Part shown: piece after piece, positions 49,760-58,197 of the stretch
Layout: each line of letters starts with the position of its first letter
Numbering within the stretch: the first letter of the stretch is position 1
Assembly (NCBI GenBank): GCA_017304475.1
Contig: JAFKKV010000025.1
Coordinates: 1-64,000 of the forward strand
Source of the DNA: Hyphomicrobiales bacterium
GTDB taxonomy: Bacteria; Pseudomonadota; Alphaproteobacteria; Rhizobiales; Phreatobacteraceae
DNA length: 64,000 nucleotides
Reading direction: 5' to 3'
The notes under the pieces: generated by a model
What the model was told of the DNA's origin: nothing
What the model saw: only the letters and a program-made list of their open reading frames with translations
Database searches by the model: none
Translations under genes and position numbers: made by a program

Positions 49760-50532
49760 TGCTCGCTCGCCTGTTTGTGGCCGGTGCGGTCTTTCAGGAT
49801 GGCCTTGCCAAACCAGTCGGGCACGTCATTGACCTTTGACTTGAATATGTTTTCCGGCACCGCTTGCCAGAACGCGACGATCGCATCTGAAAATACCTGA
49901 AACTGCTCGTCACTCACCTTTAGGTACGTGTGGTCGCGGTACTCCACGCCTGAGAATCCAGCGCCACCTAACGGGTCATCGAGATACTCAGGATGCTTTT
50001 GCTTCAGATCTTCGAGGGACTTCCCCTTACCGTGCTTATAGACATTGACCACAAGACGGCAGGCATCAAGCATTTGGAAGTAGTCCGCGCTGCGAATCGG
50101 CCAACCAATGCTTTCCAACAAATCGGCGATCTGCACAAAGTCAGCCGACCACACTTTCAGCGCAGCGGTATCGCCATGGTGCCAATGCTGAATTTCTCGA
50201 ACCAGCCAATCGCGCAGCTGTTTGTCCCATTCATGGAACATACCCGCGACGACGCTCAAGCGCGTTTGGTCCCGCATGTCACTGAGAAGGGTATAGAACT
50301 CGATGCCGGCGTCGTTGGCAGCTTCGTAGAAGTCTCCGGGGTCATGCCGATCAGGATCAAATCTTTCGCTGCTTGGCTGAAGCCAGTCCTCGACAGCCTT
50401 GTCGGCCTCGGCCTCGATGTCTTCAAACTGTGAAAGCAAGCGCTTTCGCGCCTGCTCAACATAGAAGAGATGACCGGCAATCAAAGACTGCCGGAATGGC
50501 CCCCACATCTGGAACAACACATAGTCGCTCAT
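49756..50532 (-). CDS. Uncharacterised 258-residue protein of the defence operon
   Basis: A soluble helical protein: MSDYVLFQMWGPFRQSLIAG, then QARKRLLSQFEDIEAEADKA, MRDQTRLSVVAGMFHEWDKQ and LDACRLVVNVYKHGKGKSLE near 165. The last carries an Asn-x-x-Lys-His-Gly motif at a helix end, as seen in some HEPN-like proteins, but the Arg-to-His spacing is not canonical. It overlaps the methyltransferase and helicase genes by 4 bases each. It may be a scaffold, sensor or toxin. Confidence 0.65.
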   Translation of the reverse strand: MSDYVLFQMWGPFRQSLIAGHLFYVEQARKRLLSQFEDIEAEADKAVEDWLQPSSERFDPDRHDPGDFYEAANDAGIEFYTLLSDMRDQTRLSVVAGMFHEWDKQLRDWLVREIQHWHHGDTAALKVWSADFVQIADLLESIGWPIRSADYFQMLDACRLVVNVYKHGKGKSLEDLKQKHPEYLDDPLGGAGFSGVEYRDHTYLKVSDEQFQVFSDAIVAFWQAVPENIFKSKVNDVPDWFGKAILKDRTGHKQASEQ

Positions 50533-53282
50533 GCTGTGGCCACCGTACGGATCTTGGCGCCTTTGTTCGGTGCTGTAGTCATTTTGGCGTAAAGCTCGAA
50601 CAGCTTTTCGAGCCGTTCGGTGTCGTTCTTGAATCTCCGGCCGATATAGATGCGCTCGAGCACCTCATCGTTACGCTCGTGAGCTGCACGGAGGTCGTCG
50701 GGCATGATCGCCGGGTCATAGAGCTCGGCGATTGTCGCTGGGAAATGCGCCTCACGGGCAAACAGGATATTTTCGGCGCAGCGAGTGAGATCCGCTTTGT
50801 TCTTTTCAGTCAGTATCGGGACCGGAAATGTATTCCAGCCCAAATTACTAGCATAGCGCAGTCGCGTTTCCAGCTTCCCACATATCGTCGAAACCCATGT
50901 CAAATGCAGCTTTGAGCTCAGTACCGCCAGGTCGACCAGGGTTGGATCGTAAATTGCGTGGCCGAGATGTGTTATTATAGCTTCATTGCTCAGGTATCCA
51001 ACTGGGATATAATCTCTACGCTCGGATGAAACTTGCGGCACAAGTATCTGGCAGTTTTTTGCTTCGTGGCGATACCTGAATTGGTGGGGCCGAGAAATTA
51101 ATGTTCTGGCAACGTCGCCACCAGTCTCGCGATAGGAGAGCACAGATTTGATGCGAGGCGCCACGGCAGGATGTGAAGCGGCAAAGTTAAGTTCGTCGTC
51201 TCTAAACCAAAGGCAAAACCGCAAAACCCCGTCAATAAACTCCGAAGTCCCCAAGACAGGTCGGATATTTTTGCTAATCTCTGGGAAGTTTCTTCTAAGC
51301 GAATGGGCCTGTTCGCTATCTAGGAAAAGATGGCCGCCATCGTATGCAGCGTTACCAGTGATCATTTTCGAGATGCAGGATATCGGCTTCGTTTCCGATT
51401 GTACGATCCTGTCCGCCCCCTCGACCAGATAAGGACTTATATTGGATACTTCGCGTCGCGTATCTCCATGATAGATATATTTGGAGCCTGGCTTGCGTAC
51501 TCTCAGACCTAGAATTGTGCAGGAAACACCGGCGTTATTTGCGGCATTGTTCGCCCATTTGAAGGGCGCATATGCAAACTCCAGCTCGCAATTGGCTCGG
51601 AATACCTCTGGCCAAAGCACGGGGACATGCGTGCCCTGGTTGATTGAGTTAGTAGTAACCAATGCAGCCTTGTCAAAAGAATCTATAAATCTGCAAGCTT
51701 TAAAAACGAACCCGCATACGTAATCCAAGTTTTTGTGCTGCCCTCCTGAAAAAATGGCGGCAAGGTCGCTTTTCTGTTCAGCGCTTTGCTTTTTTCCGCC
51801 GATGTAGGGCGGATTTCCGCAGATGTAAGTCTCGCCGCCCTCGTTATCGAAATCGATCTGCGCCTGATTGAGCGGTGTGTGGAACAGATCGTCAGCGTGA
51901 TGCTTCACGCCTATTCCCGTGGGCGGGCAGATGCTCAGCCAATCAAGCCGAAGAGCGTTGCCGCAGGTGATCCAGTTCTGTGCATCCAGCGGGAGGAAAT
52001 CCCGCAGAGCTTCCTTTTGGCCGCGATATAGCACGTCGCACTGGTATTCAGCGATGATAAGCGCGAGGCGCGCGATTTCGGCCGGGAAGTCGCGCAGCTC
52101 GATCCCGCGAAAGTTGGTCAGAGGAATTTCCGTGCGCCGGTCCGCCTCGTCGCGGCGACGGTTTATTTCGGCCTCGATGACCCGCATTTCCTTGTAGGCA
52201 ATGACGAGGAAATTGCCCGAGCCGCAGGCCGGATCAAACACCCGGATTTTCGATATCCTCTTGCGCAAGTTCAGCAACATGCGCGCATTTTCCCCCGCTT
52301 CGTCAAGCTGCTGCCGTAGGTCGTCGAGGAACAGCGGGTTCAGCACCTTCAGGATATTCGGCACACTGGTGTAGTGCATGCCGAGCGCGCCGCGCTCATC
52401 ATCGTCGGCCACTGCCTGAATCATCGACCCGAAAATGTCCGGGTTGATCTTCTTCCAATCGAGGCTGCCGATGTGCAGCAGAAAGGATCGCGCGATGCGG
52501 CTGAACCGCGGCACATCGGTGCTGCCGGAAAACAGCCCGCCGTTCACATAGGGAAAGCCATCGGCCCAGCGCGGGATGCCCGCAGCGGCCCGTTCCGTCG
52601 CATTGGTGTTCATGGCGCGAAACAGCGTGCTGATCACCTCATGGGTGTTGACCGAATCCTTCGCGCTCATCCTCTCGACTGCCGACGTGAATGCGCGGCT
52701 GCCGTTGAAAATGTCGGTATCCTCCGCGAAGAAGCAGAAGATCAGCCGCGCCATGAAGTGGTTCATGTCGTGGCGGCGCTGCGAGGCGCCCCATTCGGGA
52801 TTGTCCTTCAGCAGCTCGACATAGAGGCGGTTCAGGCGGCTGGTCGCCCGGATGTCGAACGAGCTTTCACGGACCTGCTTGACCGTCGTAATCCCGGCCA
52901 ACGGCAGGAAAAAGCCAAAATGGTTGGGAAAATCCGAATAGCGGCAGGCGACCGGCGGATCATCGGAGGTTAAGTCTTCCGTCTCGAAGAGATCGCCGTC
53001 CGTCGCCAGCACGAAGCGCGCGTTCGCCCTTGCTGTCGCAGGGCTCGCCTTCAGCGCCGCAAGCGTCCGTGTGACGTCGCCAGGCTTGCAAGTGGCGATG
53101 TGAATGTTGTTGGTCTGAAGGACGCCGCCCAGATCGGACTTGTTGGATTCGCCTTTGCGCAGGCGCTTGAGCGTGGTCTCCTTATTCCCGAAGGCTTCGA
53201 GGAACGCATACGGGAACTCTTCGGCGTCGAAGGGCCGCTCTGCGAGCGCTGAAATTGCTTCTTCGATCTCGACAGCGTTCAT
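50529..53282 (-). CDS. MmeI-like class I DNA methyltransferase with degraded N-terminal nuclease motif
   Basis: A 917-residue protein with the MmeI (type IIL) domain order. The N-terminal 130 residues align in pattern with the MmeI nuclease region, but where an Asp-x(n)-Glu-x-Lys motif is expected it reads NIHIATCKPGD, with no acidic residue before the Lys. Then come a helical spacer, MHYTSVPNILKVL near 300, SAM-binding FDPACGSGNFLV near 350, catalytic NPPYIGG near 490, and a target-recognition and C-terminal helical part. It should methylate adenine. A start 7 codons upstream is possible; the one used (MNAVEIEEAI) fits relatives. It is the first gene of the operon. Confidence 0.87.
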   Translation of the reverse strand: MNAVEIEEAISALAERPFDAEEFPYAFLEAFGNKETTLKRLRKGESNKSDLGGVLQTNNIHIATCKPGDVTRTLAALKASPATARANARFVLATDGDLFETEDLTSDDPPVACRYSDFPNHFGFFLPLAGITTVKQVRESSFDIRATSRLNRLYVELLKDNPEWGASQRRHDMNHFMARLIFCFFAEDTDIFNGSRAFTSAVERMSAKDSVNTHEVISTLFRAMNTNATERAAAGIPRWADGFPYVNGGLFSGSTDVPRFSRIARSFLLHIGSLDWKKINPDIFGSMIQAVADDDERGALGMHYTSVPNILKVLNPLFLDDLRQQLDEAGENARMLLNLRKRISKIRVFDPACGSGNFLVIAYKEMRVIEAEINRRRDEADRRTEIPLTNFRGIELRDFPAEIARLALIIAEYQCDVLYRGQKEALRDFLPLDAQNWITCGNALRLDWLSICPPTGIGVKHHADDLFHTPLNQAQIDFDNEGGETYICGNPPYIGGKKQSAEQKSDLAAIFSGGQHKNLDYVCGFVFKACRFIDSFDKAALVTTNSINQGTHVPVLWPEVFRANCELEFAYAPFKWANNAANNAGVSCTILGLRVRKPGSKYIYHGDTRREVSNISPYLVEGADRIVQSETKPISCISKMITGNAAYDGGHLFLDSEQAHSLRRNFPEISKNIRPVLGTSEFIDGVLRFCLWFRDDELNFAASHPAVAPRIKSVLSYRETGGDVARTLISRPHQFRYRHEAKNCQILVPQVSSERRDYIPVGYLSNEAIITHLGHAIYDPTLVDLAVLSSKLHLTWVSTICGKLETRLRYASNLGWNTFPVPILTEKNKADLTRCAENILFAREAHFPATIAELYDPAIMPDDLRAAHERNDEVLERIYIGRRFKNDTERLEKLFELYAKMTTAPNKGAKIRTVATA

Positions 53283-53514
53283 TTCGCGAAATCCCGGAAT
53301 CATGCACTGGTCTTGGTCGCCGTTATAGACACTTTTGCAAGTGGGTAGATGCGCGATCTACCATCCGATGCTGTTTGTGTCCGCTGACATGCGGCTTGGG
53401 CGATCAACTGCAGGCCGGAGGCAATGCCGCCTGCAGGTCACCGCTTCGGCATTGGAGTGGCGGCTCGTCGCACAGGGGCAATTGAAGCAGTCCCGGAAGG
53501 CAGCGTCTCGACCC

Positions 53515-53575
53515 GAGAGGGACGACCCCTCATCCGGCAGTTGACGCTGCAACCTTCTCCCCATCGGAGAAGGTT
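53515..53575. repeat. Half copy of a family A repeat in a 492-base gap
   Basis: It reads GAGAGGGACGACCCCTCATC, then CGGCAGTTGACGCTGCAACC and TTCTCCCCATCGGAGAAGG, equal to the right half of a family A element. The left half is missing, possibly removed when the defence island joined here. The remainder (53304-53514 and 53576-53774) shows the methyltransferase promoter side and no further gene. Confidence 0.7.
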
Positions 53576-53774
53576 GGTTTGGTTGCGCTCGCCTGCCGCC
53601 CGTGCGATTTAGCCCCCGGTCGATTGGGGACGGCCGTGCCGTCGGCGGCGCCGCCCAGAACGCACTTCACCCCTCGCCCATCTCGACCTCGCCGCCGATC
53701 TCGGCCGTCCTCTCTGCTTCGTCCCCCCTCGCCGCCCCCCGTACCGGCCCCCTCCTCCTCCCCCTGGACACCGC

Positions 53775-54458
53775 ATGCCGGAGCCGTTGAACCGTCTGGA
53801 ACTGCTGGAGCAGGAGCTCTACGTGCTGCTCGATGGCGGGCGTGATGCGATGAGCCTCAGCCAGTTGGACGGCTTTCTGGCCGCCATCGTGATCTGTCCC
53901 GAAAAGATCGAGGCGAGTGAGTGGATGCCGATGGTCTGGGGCGCGCCGCCCGGGGACCAGGAGCGGATTTTCGACGACGAGGGCCAGGCCGAAAGGCTTG
54001 TCAGGCTGGTGCTGGAGCATTGCAACGGCACGGCGGCGCTGTTGAACCAGCAGCCCGAAGCCTATGAGCCGATCATCTACACGGACGAGCCGAGCGGCGA
54101 GATCCTATGGGAGGTCTGGGTCGACGGTTTCGAGACGGCGATGCGGCTGAAGCCGGAAGCCTGGGTGCCACTCATCGATGCGGAGGTGGAGGCGAGCCAT
54201 GCGCTCTCCGTGCTGATCACGCTCGCCGATATCAACCAGCGCCGGGCGGCCCCAGAGGTGAAGGTCGAGGCCCTGGCGGAGGAGGCGCCGGCGCTCATTC
54301 CAGGATTGGTCAGGTCGATCCACGCGTGGCGGCAGGCCCAGCGGAGTGCTGGTGAGAGCCGGCCGAAGGTGAAGCGCCACGGCGCCAAGCCCGGGCGCAA
54401 TGATGCTTGTCCGTGTGGCTCGGGGAAGAAATACAAGCGGTGTTGCGGGTTGAATTGA
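53775..54458 (+). CDS. UPF0149 (YecA/YgfB) family protein with SEC-C zinc motif
   Basis: A 227-residue cytosolic protein. The first 190 residues are the helical UPF0149 fold (MSLSQLDGFLAAIVICPEKI near 27, WMPMVWG near 50). The end has PGRNDACPCGSGKKYKRCCG, the SEC-C zinc-binding motif found in SecA and YecA. YecA-type proteins bind ribosomes or take part in secretion; exact role unknown. The gene lies right of the defence island and shows normal chromosomal composition. Confidence 0.9.
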   Translation: MPEPLNRLELLEQELYVLLDGGRDAMSLSQLDGFLAAIVICPEKIEASEWMPMVWGAPPGDQERIFDDEGQAERLVRLVLEHCNGTAALLNQQPEAYEPIIYTDEPSGEILWEVWVDGFETAMRLKPEAWVPLIDAEVEASHALSVLITLADINQRRAAPEVKVEALAEEAPALIPGLVRSIHAWRQAQRSAGESRPKVKRHGAKPGRNDACPCGSGKKYKRCCGLN

Positions 54459-54473
54459 GGGGATGGGGCGGAG

Positions 54474-54538
54474 TGCGCGGCCGCCCTCACCCGGCGCCTG
54501 ACGGCGCCACCCTCTCCCGCGGAGCGGGAGAGGGTTTG
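54474..54538. repeat. Half copy of family A repeat
   Basis: CCGCCCTCACCCGGCGCCTG, ACGGCGCCACCCTCTCCCGC and GGAGCGGGAGAGGG: the right half of a family A element with an extra GCGGAGC loop. It sits between convergent genes, where it could act as a two-way terminator-like hairpin. Confidence 0.7.
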
Positions 54539-54563
54539 CGCGCTGCGGGGGCGCCCCCTCCCC

Positions 54564-55079
54564 CTAATCGTCCAGCGCCTGGCAGAACCGGTAGTTCTCG
54601 CCGTCCAGGGTCAGGCTGCGCGGCGACAGCACGCGGATGGCGCGGGTGATGGCGGGCTGGTCGGTGGCGGCGGCGTCCTCGCCCTCGCGGCAGGTGGCTT
54701 CATAGGCGCCGGGGCGGCCGGCGACGGCGCGCACGGTGCAGGCCATGCGGTTGGTCGAGACGCCGCGGGTGTCGATGTTGAACACCTCGGTGGCGGCGTC
54801 CTGGTGGCCGCAGCGCACATTGGCGGGGAGATAAAGGCCGGGTTCCAGCGGCAGGGCGGCGTCGGCCGCGAGCGCCGGGGCGGCCAGGATCGGCAGGACC
54901 AAGGTCGGCAGGACCAGCATCGATCCCGCCAGGATCGGCCCGAGGGCAAGACGCATCAGGCCGGTACGGGCTGCGGTCCGAAGGCTGTTGCGGCGGCGTG
55001 GCGAAGGGCCAGGGACAAGGCCAGAGTGGCGCGCGGCGCGGGGCCCGGCGTCCGGCTCGGGGGGCAGATCTCGGGTCAT
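54564..55079 (-). CDS. Secreted or membrane-anchored uncharacterised protein, 171 residues
   Basis: Residues 1-42 are polar and Arg-rich. A hydrophobic stretch follows (ALGPILAGSMLVLPTLVLPI, about 48-68), then AAPALAADA, a probable cleavage site. The mature 95 residues hold LEPGLYLPANVRCGHQDAAT, then VFNIDTRGVSTNRMACTVRA and LTLDGENYRFCQAL with four Cys, consistent with disulfides in the periplasm. AGGAGA before the ATG sets the start. Family not recognised. Confidence 0.6.
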   Translation of the reverse strand: MTRDLPPEPDAGPRAARHSGLVPGPSPRRRNSLRTAARTGLMRLALGPILAGSMLVLPTLVLPILAAPALAADAALPLEPGLYLPANVRCGHQDAATEVFNIDTRGVSTNRMACTVRAVAGRPGAYEATCREGEDAAATDQPAITRAIRVLSPRSLTLDGENYRFCQALDD

Positions 55080-55485
55080 CGGCATCTCCTGGCCTTGCGC
55101 GAAACAGGAGCCCGATGGTGCCGCGCCCGCCCGGCCCGGCCAAGGCCATGGGGGGCACGGCTGCCGCGCGGGCCGGCGGCGAAGGCCAATTCCGCGCTGT
55201 TCGCGCAGTGAAACGGGCCGATCCGGCCCGAATGGTGGCCGAAACGGCCTGCCGTGTCCCATCGGCCACGGTCTCCGGCGAAACACTTTGAAGCTGCCCC
55301 GCCACGGAACCGCCACGCAATCCCCGCGTTGTCCGCACATTCCGGGTTCCAGATCCGGTCCTGTCGTGGGGGCCCATTCGCCCCGCGCCGGGCCGCTTCC
55401 GGGTCCACGGGAACAAGGTTCAGCCGAAGGCGTGTCGCCACAGTGCCGCCGGCTTTCGTGTTGAGGTCACAGAAGGGACGACGTC
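55080..55485. other. 406-base divergent gap upstream of the porin
   Basis: It contains the promoters of the secreted protein and of the porin. GC-rich sequence with CCGGCCCGAATGG-type patches; no repeat family copy, no RNA gene and no convincing hairpin were seen. The last 40 bases before the porin ATG include GAAGGGACGACGTC, a probable ribosome-site region. Confidence 0.5.
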
Positions 55486-56217
55486 ATGAAGAAGCTTCTC
55501 CTCGCAGGCACGGCTCTCGCAGCGCTCGCTTCCGGCGCCCAGGCCGCCGATCTCGGCGTCAGGCGCGTCGAGGTGCCCCAGGCGATCATCGCGGTGCCGG
55601 CCTTCACCTGGACCGGCTTCTATGTCGGCGCGCATATCGGCTGGGCCGGCGCGCGCTCGAACTATACCGATCCTTCGCTGACCGCGTTCAGCAGCGGACT
55701 GAGCACCAGTGGCGTGTTCGGCGGTGTCCAGGCCGGCTATAACTGGCAGATCAACCAGTTCGTCCTCGGCGTCGAAGGTGACCTTTCGCTTGCCAGCAAC
55801 AGCAAGACGGTGTTCGCCGATCCGGCGGGAGCCTTCGCCGGTGACGCGCGCCGTTCGTCGACGCCGTTCCTCGGCTCGCTGCGTCTGCGCGCCGGCTATG
55901 CCTTCGATCGCGCGCTGATCTACGCCACCGGCGGTCTCGGCGTCGCCACCTTCAACGACCGCTATTCGTCCATCGCCGTGCCGGCGCTGAATATCGCGAG
56001 CAATTCCACGCGCGTCGGCTATGCCGTCGGCGGCGGCGTCGAATATGCCTTCACCCCGAACTGGACCGCCAAGCTCGAATATCTCTATTACGGCTTCGGC
56101 GACCGCTCGAACGTCTTCGTGACCGGCGACCGCGTCAGCCAGAACATCCACACCGTCAAGCTCGGCGTAAACTATCTGTTCAACACCGGCGGCGTCCCGC
56201 TTTCGGCACGCTACTGA
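55486..56217 (+). CDS. Outer-membrane beta-barrel protein, Omp25/31 (porin-like) family
   Basis: A 243-residue outer-membrane protein. The signal peptide is MKKLLLAGTALAALASGAQA. Then come FTWTGFYVGAHIGWAGARSN, the family hallmark near residue 40, FGGVQAGYNWQINQFVLGVE near 78, and alternating beta strands to the end (IHTVKLGVNYLFNTG). Eight strands are expected. It lacks a C-terminal Phe but ends in an aromatic Tyr (ARY). In Brucella and rhizobia such proteins are major surface antigens. It has its own terminator. Confidence 0.93.
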   Translation: MKKLLLAGTALAALASGAQAADLGVRRVEVPQAIIAVPAFTWTGFYVGAHIGWAGARSNYTDPSLTAFSSGLSTSGVFGGVQAGYNWQINQFVLGVEGDLSLASNSKTVFADPAGAFAGDARRSSTPFLGSLRLRAGYAFDRALIYATGGLGVATFNDRYSSIAVPALNIASNSTRVGYAVGGGVEYAFTPNWTAKLEYLYYGFGDRSNVFVTGDRVSQNIHTVKLGVNYLFNTGGVPLSARY

Positions 56218-56245
56218 CCGCTTTCCCCTCCAGGTGAGCGCCGTG

Positions 56246-56276
56246 AACGGGTCGCCCTCGGGCGGCCCGTTTGCTT
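56246..56276 (+). terminator. Rho-independent terminator after the porin gene
   Basis: AACGGGTCGCC and GGCGGCCCGTT pair over 11 positions (one G-T pair) around a CTCG loop, followed by TTTGCTTATT. It lies 29 bases after the porin stop. Confidence 0.8.
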
Positions 56277-56479
56277 ATTGGCCGATGGTGGGTGGCGCAG
56301 CGCGACGGGAGCGCAGCCAGGCCCGCTCCATTTTGGGGTCGCGCCGGCGCGGCCTTGCTGCTAGAAGGCCCCGGCGCGGACCGAAGCTGGCGCGCCCCCA
56401 TCCCCATCACGCCAACGCGCATCCTGCAGGACAGGCCCGTTTCTCCTATGCCCTTTCATGTCGCCCCGGATCGTCAGCC

Positions 56480-57112
56480 ATGAGCTATGCGGTGAAGGAG
56501 ATCTTCCTGACCCTGCAGGGCGAAGGCGCCCAGGCCGGCCGCGCGGCGGTGTTCTGCCGCTTTTCCGGCTGCAACCTGTGGTCCGGCCGAGAGGAAGACC
56601 GGGCAAGCGCCCAATGCCGGTTCTGCGACACCGATTTCGTCGGCATGGACGGCACCCGGGGCGGCCGCTACGCGACGGCCCAGGATCTGGCCGCCGCACT
56701 CTCGGCCGAATGGCGCGGCGCACGCGAGCGGCGCTTCTGCGTGCTGACCGGCGGCGAGCCTCTGTTGCAGGTGGACGATGCCCTGATCGCCGCGCTGCAT
56801 GCCGAGGGCTTCACCATCGCGGTGGAAACCAACGGCACGATCGAGGCGCCGGCCGGCCTCGACTGGATCTGCGTCAGTCCCAAGGCGGCCAACGCGCTGA
56901 AGCAGCGCCGCGGCGACGAGCTGAAACTGGTCTTCCCGCAGGCCGAGGCCATGCCCGAACAGTTCGCCGGGCTCGATTTCGGCTTCTTCTGCCTGCAGCC
57001 GATGGACGGGCCGGAGGCCGCCGCAAATACGGAAGCCGCGGTGGCCTATTGCCAGGATCACCCGCAATGGCGGCTGAGCGTGCAGACGCATAAGGCGATC
57101 GGCATCAGGTAG
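56480..57112 (+). CDS. queE: 7-carboxy-7-deazaguanine synthase QueE (radical SAM)
   Basis: A 210-residue enzyme of queuosine biosynthesis, which converts carboxytetrahydropterin to CDG using a 4Fe-4S cluster. Seen: IFLTLQGEGAQAGRAAVFCR, then the cluster motif Cys31-x14-Cys46-x2-Cys49 (SGCNLW, QCRFCDTDF), TGGEPLLQ near 93 for SAM binding, and ETNGT near 117. The x14 spacing is the type of Burkholderia and E. coli QueE and not the classical CxxxCxxC. The ATG at residue 1 starts MSYAVKEIF, giving normal length. No other que gene is adjacent. Confidence 0.93.
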   Translation: MSYAVKEIFLTLQGEGAQAGRAAVFCRFSGCNLWSGREEDRASAQCRFCDTDFVGMDGTRGGRYATAQDLAAALSAEWRGARERRFCVLTGGEPLLQVDDALIAALHAEGFTIAVETNGTIEAPAGLDWICVSPKAANALKQRRGDELKLVFPQAEAMPEQFAGLDFGFFCLQPMDGPEAAANTEAAVAYCQDHPQWRLSVQTHKAIGIR

Positions 57113-57147
57113 GCGGGTGGCGGGCGGGGCATGGGCTGCCGCCGTCC

Positions 57148-57330
57148 GAAAAAGCTCAACACAATCAACCCTCTCCCAGAGGGAGAGGGTGGCAGCGTCA
57201 GCTGCCGGGTGAGGGGACGTCCCTCTCCGGACACGGCCATGTGCGCGACGAGCGCGGCATCAGGTCTGAACGCCTACGCCCCTCACCCGGCGCCTGACGG
57301 CGCCACCCTCTCCCTATGGGAGAGGGTTCG
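57148..57330. repeat. Family A inverted repeat between queE and the ArsR gene
   Basis: The left end AAAAGCTCAACACAATCAAC with CCTCTCCCAGAGGGAGAGGG matches the 38.1 kb copy including the AAGCTCAAC flank. The right arm is CCCCTCACCCGGCGCCTGAC with GGCGCCACCCTCTCCCTATG. The right AAGCTCAAC flank is lost. A worn family C half (CGCTCGTCGCATCATGCCCT, GTTCACTATTCGCC) follows. Confidence 0.8.
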
Positions 57331-57396
57331 TTGGCGCTCGTCGCATCATGCCCTGTTCACTATTCGCCTCTTGACAACCCGCCTCCCAGCGAAGAC

Positions 57397-57416
57397 ACTT
57401 AACTCTATGGTTAAGT
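57397..57416. promoter_or_regulatory. ArsR-type operator over the start codon
   Basis: ACTTAAC and GTTAAGT form a perfect 7-base inverted repeat around TCTATG, so the ATG itself lies in the spacer. TTGACA at 57371-57376 is a fitting -35 box. An ArsR dimer here would block its own expression and that of the SRPBCC gene. Confidence 0.6.
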
Positions 57417-57769
57417 TATCCGACGCGGCTCTCGACCGTACCTTTTCGGCGCTTGCCGATCCGACGCGGCGGGCGCTGCTGGCCCGCATGGAACAGGCCG
57501 ACGGTCTGTCGATCTCGGAACTCGCCCGGCCCTTTCCGGTCTCCTTGCCGGCGATCATGAAACATCTCGACGTGCTCTCCGATGCCGGGCTGATCAGCCG
57601 CGAAAAGACCGGGCGCACGGTGGCGTGCCGGCTCACCCCCGGCCCGATGGAGGAGGCCATGGCCTGGCTTGCCCGCTACGAGCGCTTCTGGTCCGAGAGC
57701 CTCGACCGGCTGGCGGTCCTGCTCGACGAAACCGAAACCCCTCCCGGCAAGGCCGGCGAGGAGGCGTGA
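57407..57769 (+). CDS. ArsR-family transcriptional regulator
   Basis: A 120-residue winged-helix repressor. LDRTFSALADPTRRALLARM near residue 9 is the ArsR opening; LSISELARPFPVSLPAIMKH is the HTH, with the wing GLISREKTGRTVACRL after it. No metal-binding Cys pair is present, so it probably senses something else. It is translationally coupled (TGATG) to an SRPBCC protein, the common ArsR-AHSA1 pair of proteobacteria. The transcript may be nearly leaderless. Confidence 0.92.
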   Translation: MVKLSDAALDRTFSALADPTRRALLARMEQADGLSISELARPFPVSLPAIMKHLDVLSDAGLISREKTGRTVACRLTPGPMEEAMAWLARYERFWSESLDRLAVLLDETETPPGKAGEEA

Positions 57770-58197
57770 TGGAGCAGCCGAGCCTGACGCTGCGCCGGCA
57801 CTTCAGGGCGCCGCCCTCCGCGGTGTGGCGTGCCTTCGCCGATCCGGCCCTGCTGATGCGCTGGTGGGGCCCGGCCGGTGCGGTCAATTCCAGCGCCGAA
57901 CTGGACACACGGGTCGGCGGCCGGTTCCGTGTCGTCACCCGCACCGCGGATGGCGAGGAGCACCAGGTCCGTGGCCTCTATCGCGAAGTGGTCTATCCGG
58001 AAAAACTGGTGTTCACCTGGGCCTGGCGTTCGACCCCCGAGCGGGAATCGCTGGTCACCGTGACATTGTCCTCCGATGGCGATGGCACGCTGCTGACGCT
58101 CACCCACGCGCGGTTCTTCGACGAGGAGGCGCGCGACCGGCACCGCCGCGGCTGGAGCGAGGCGCTGGACAGGATGGATCGGGTGTTGGGCGAATAG
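57769..58197 (+). CDS. SRPBCC (AHSA1-like) domain protein
   Basis: A 142-residue START/Bet v1-like hydrophobic-ligand protein. RRHFRAPPSAVWRAFADPAL near 9 and RWWGPAGAVNSSAELDTRVG near 31 are typical, and YPEKLVFTWAW near 76 and TLLTLTHARFFDEEARDRH near 105 complete the fold. These proteins bind small hydrophobic molecules and may present the ligand sensed by the coupled ArsR protein, though the ligand is unknown. Confidence 0.92.
   Translation: MEQPSLTLRRHFRAPPSAVWRAFADPALLMRWWGPAGAVNSSAELDTRVGGRFRVVTRTADGEEHQVRGLYREVVYPEKLVFTWAWRSTPERESLVTVTLSSDGDGTLLTLTHARFFDEEARDRHRRGWSEALDRMDRVLGE

Noticed and set aside
46489..53303. DISARM, BREX or a classical type I restriction system
   Set aside because: No DrmB (DUF1998), PLD nuclease, PglZ, BrxC/PglY or separate HsdS specificity subunit is encoded; the gene set differs.
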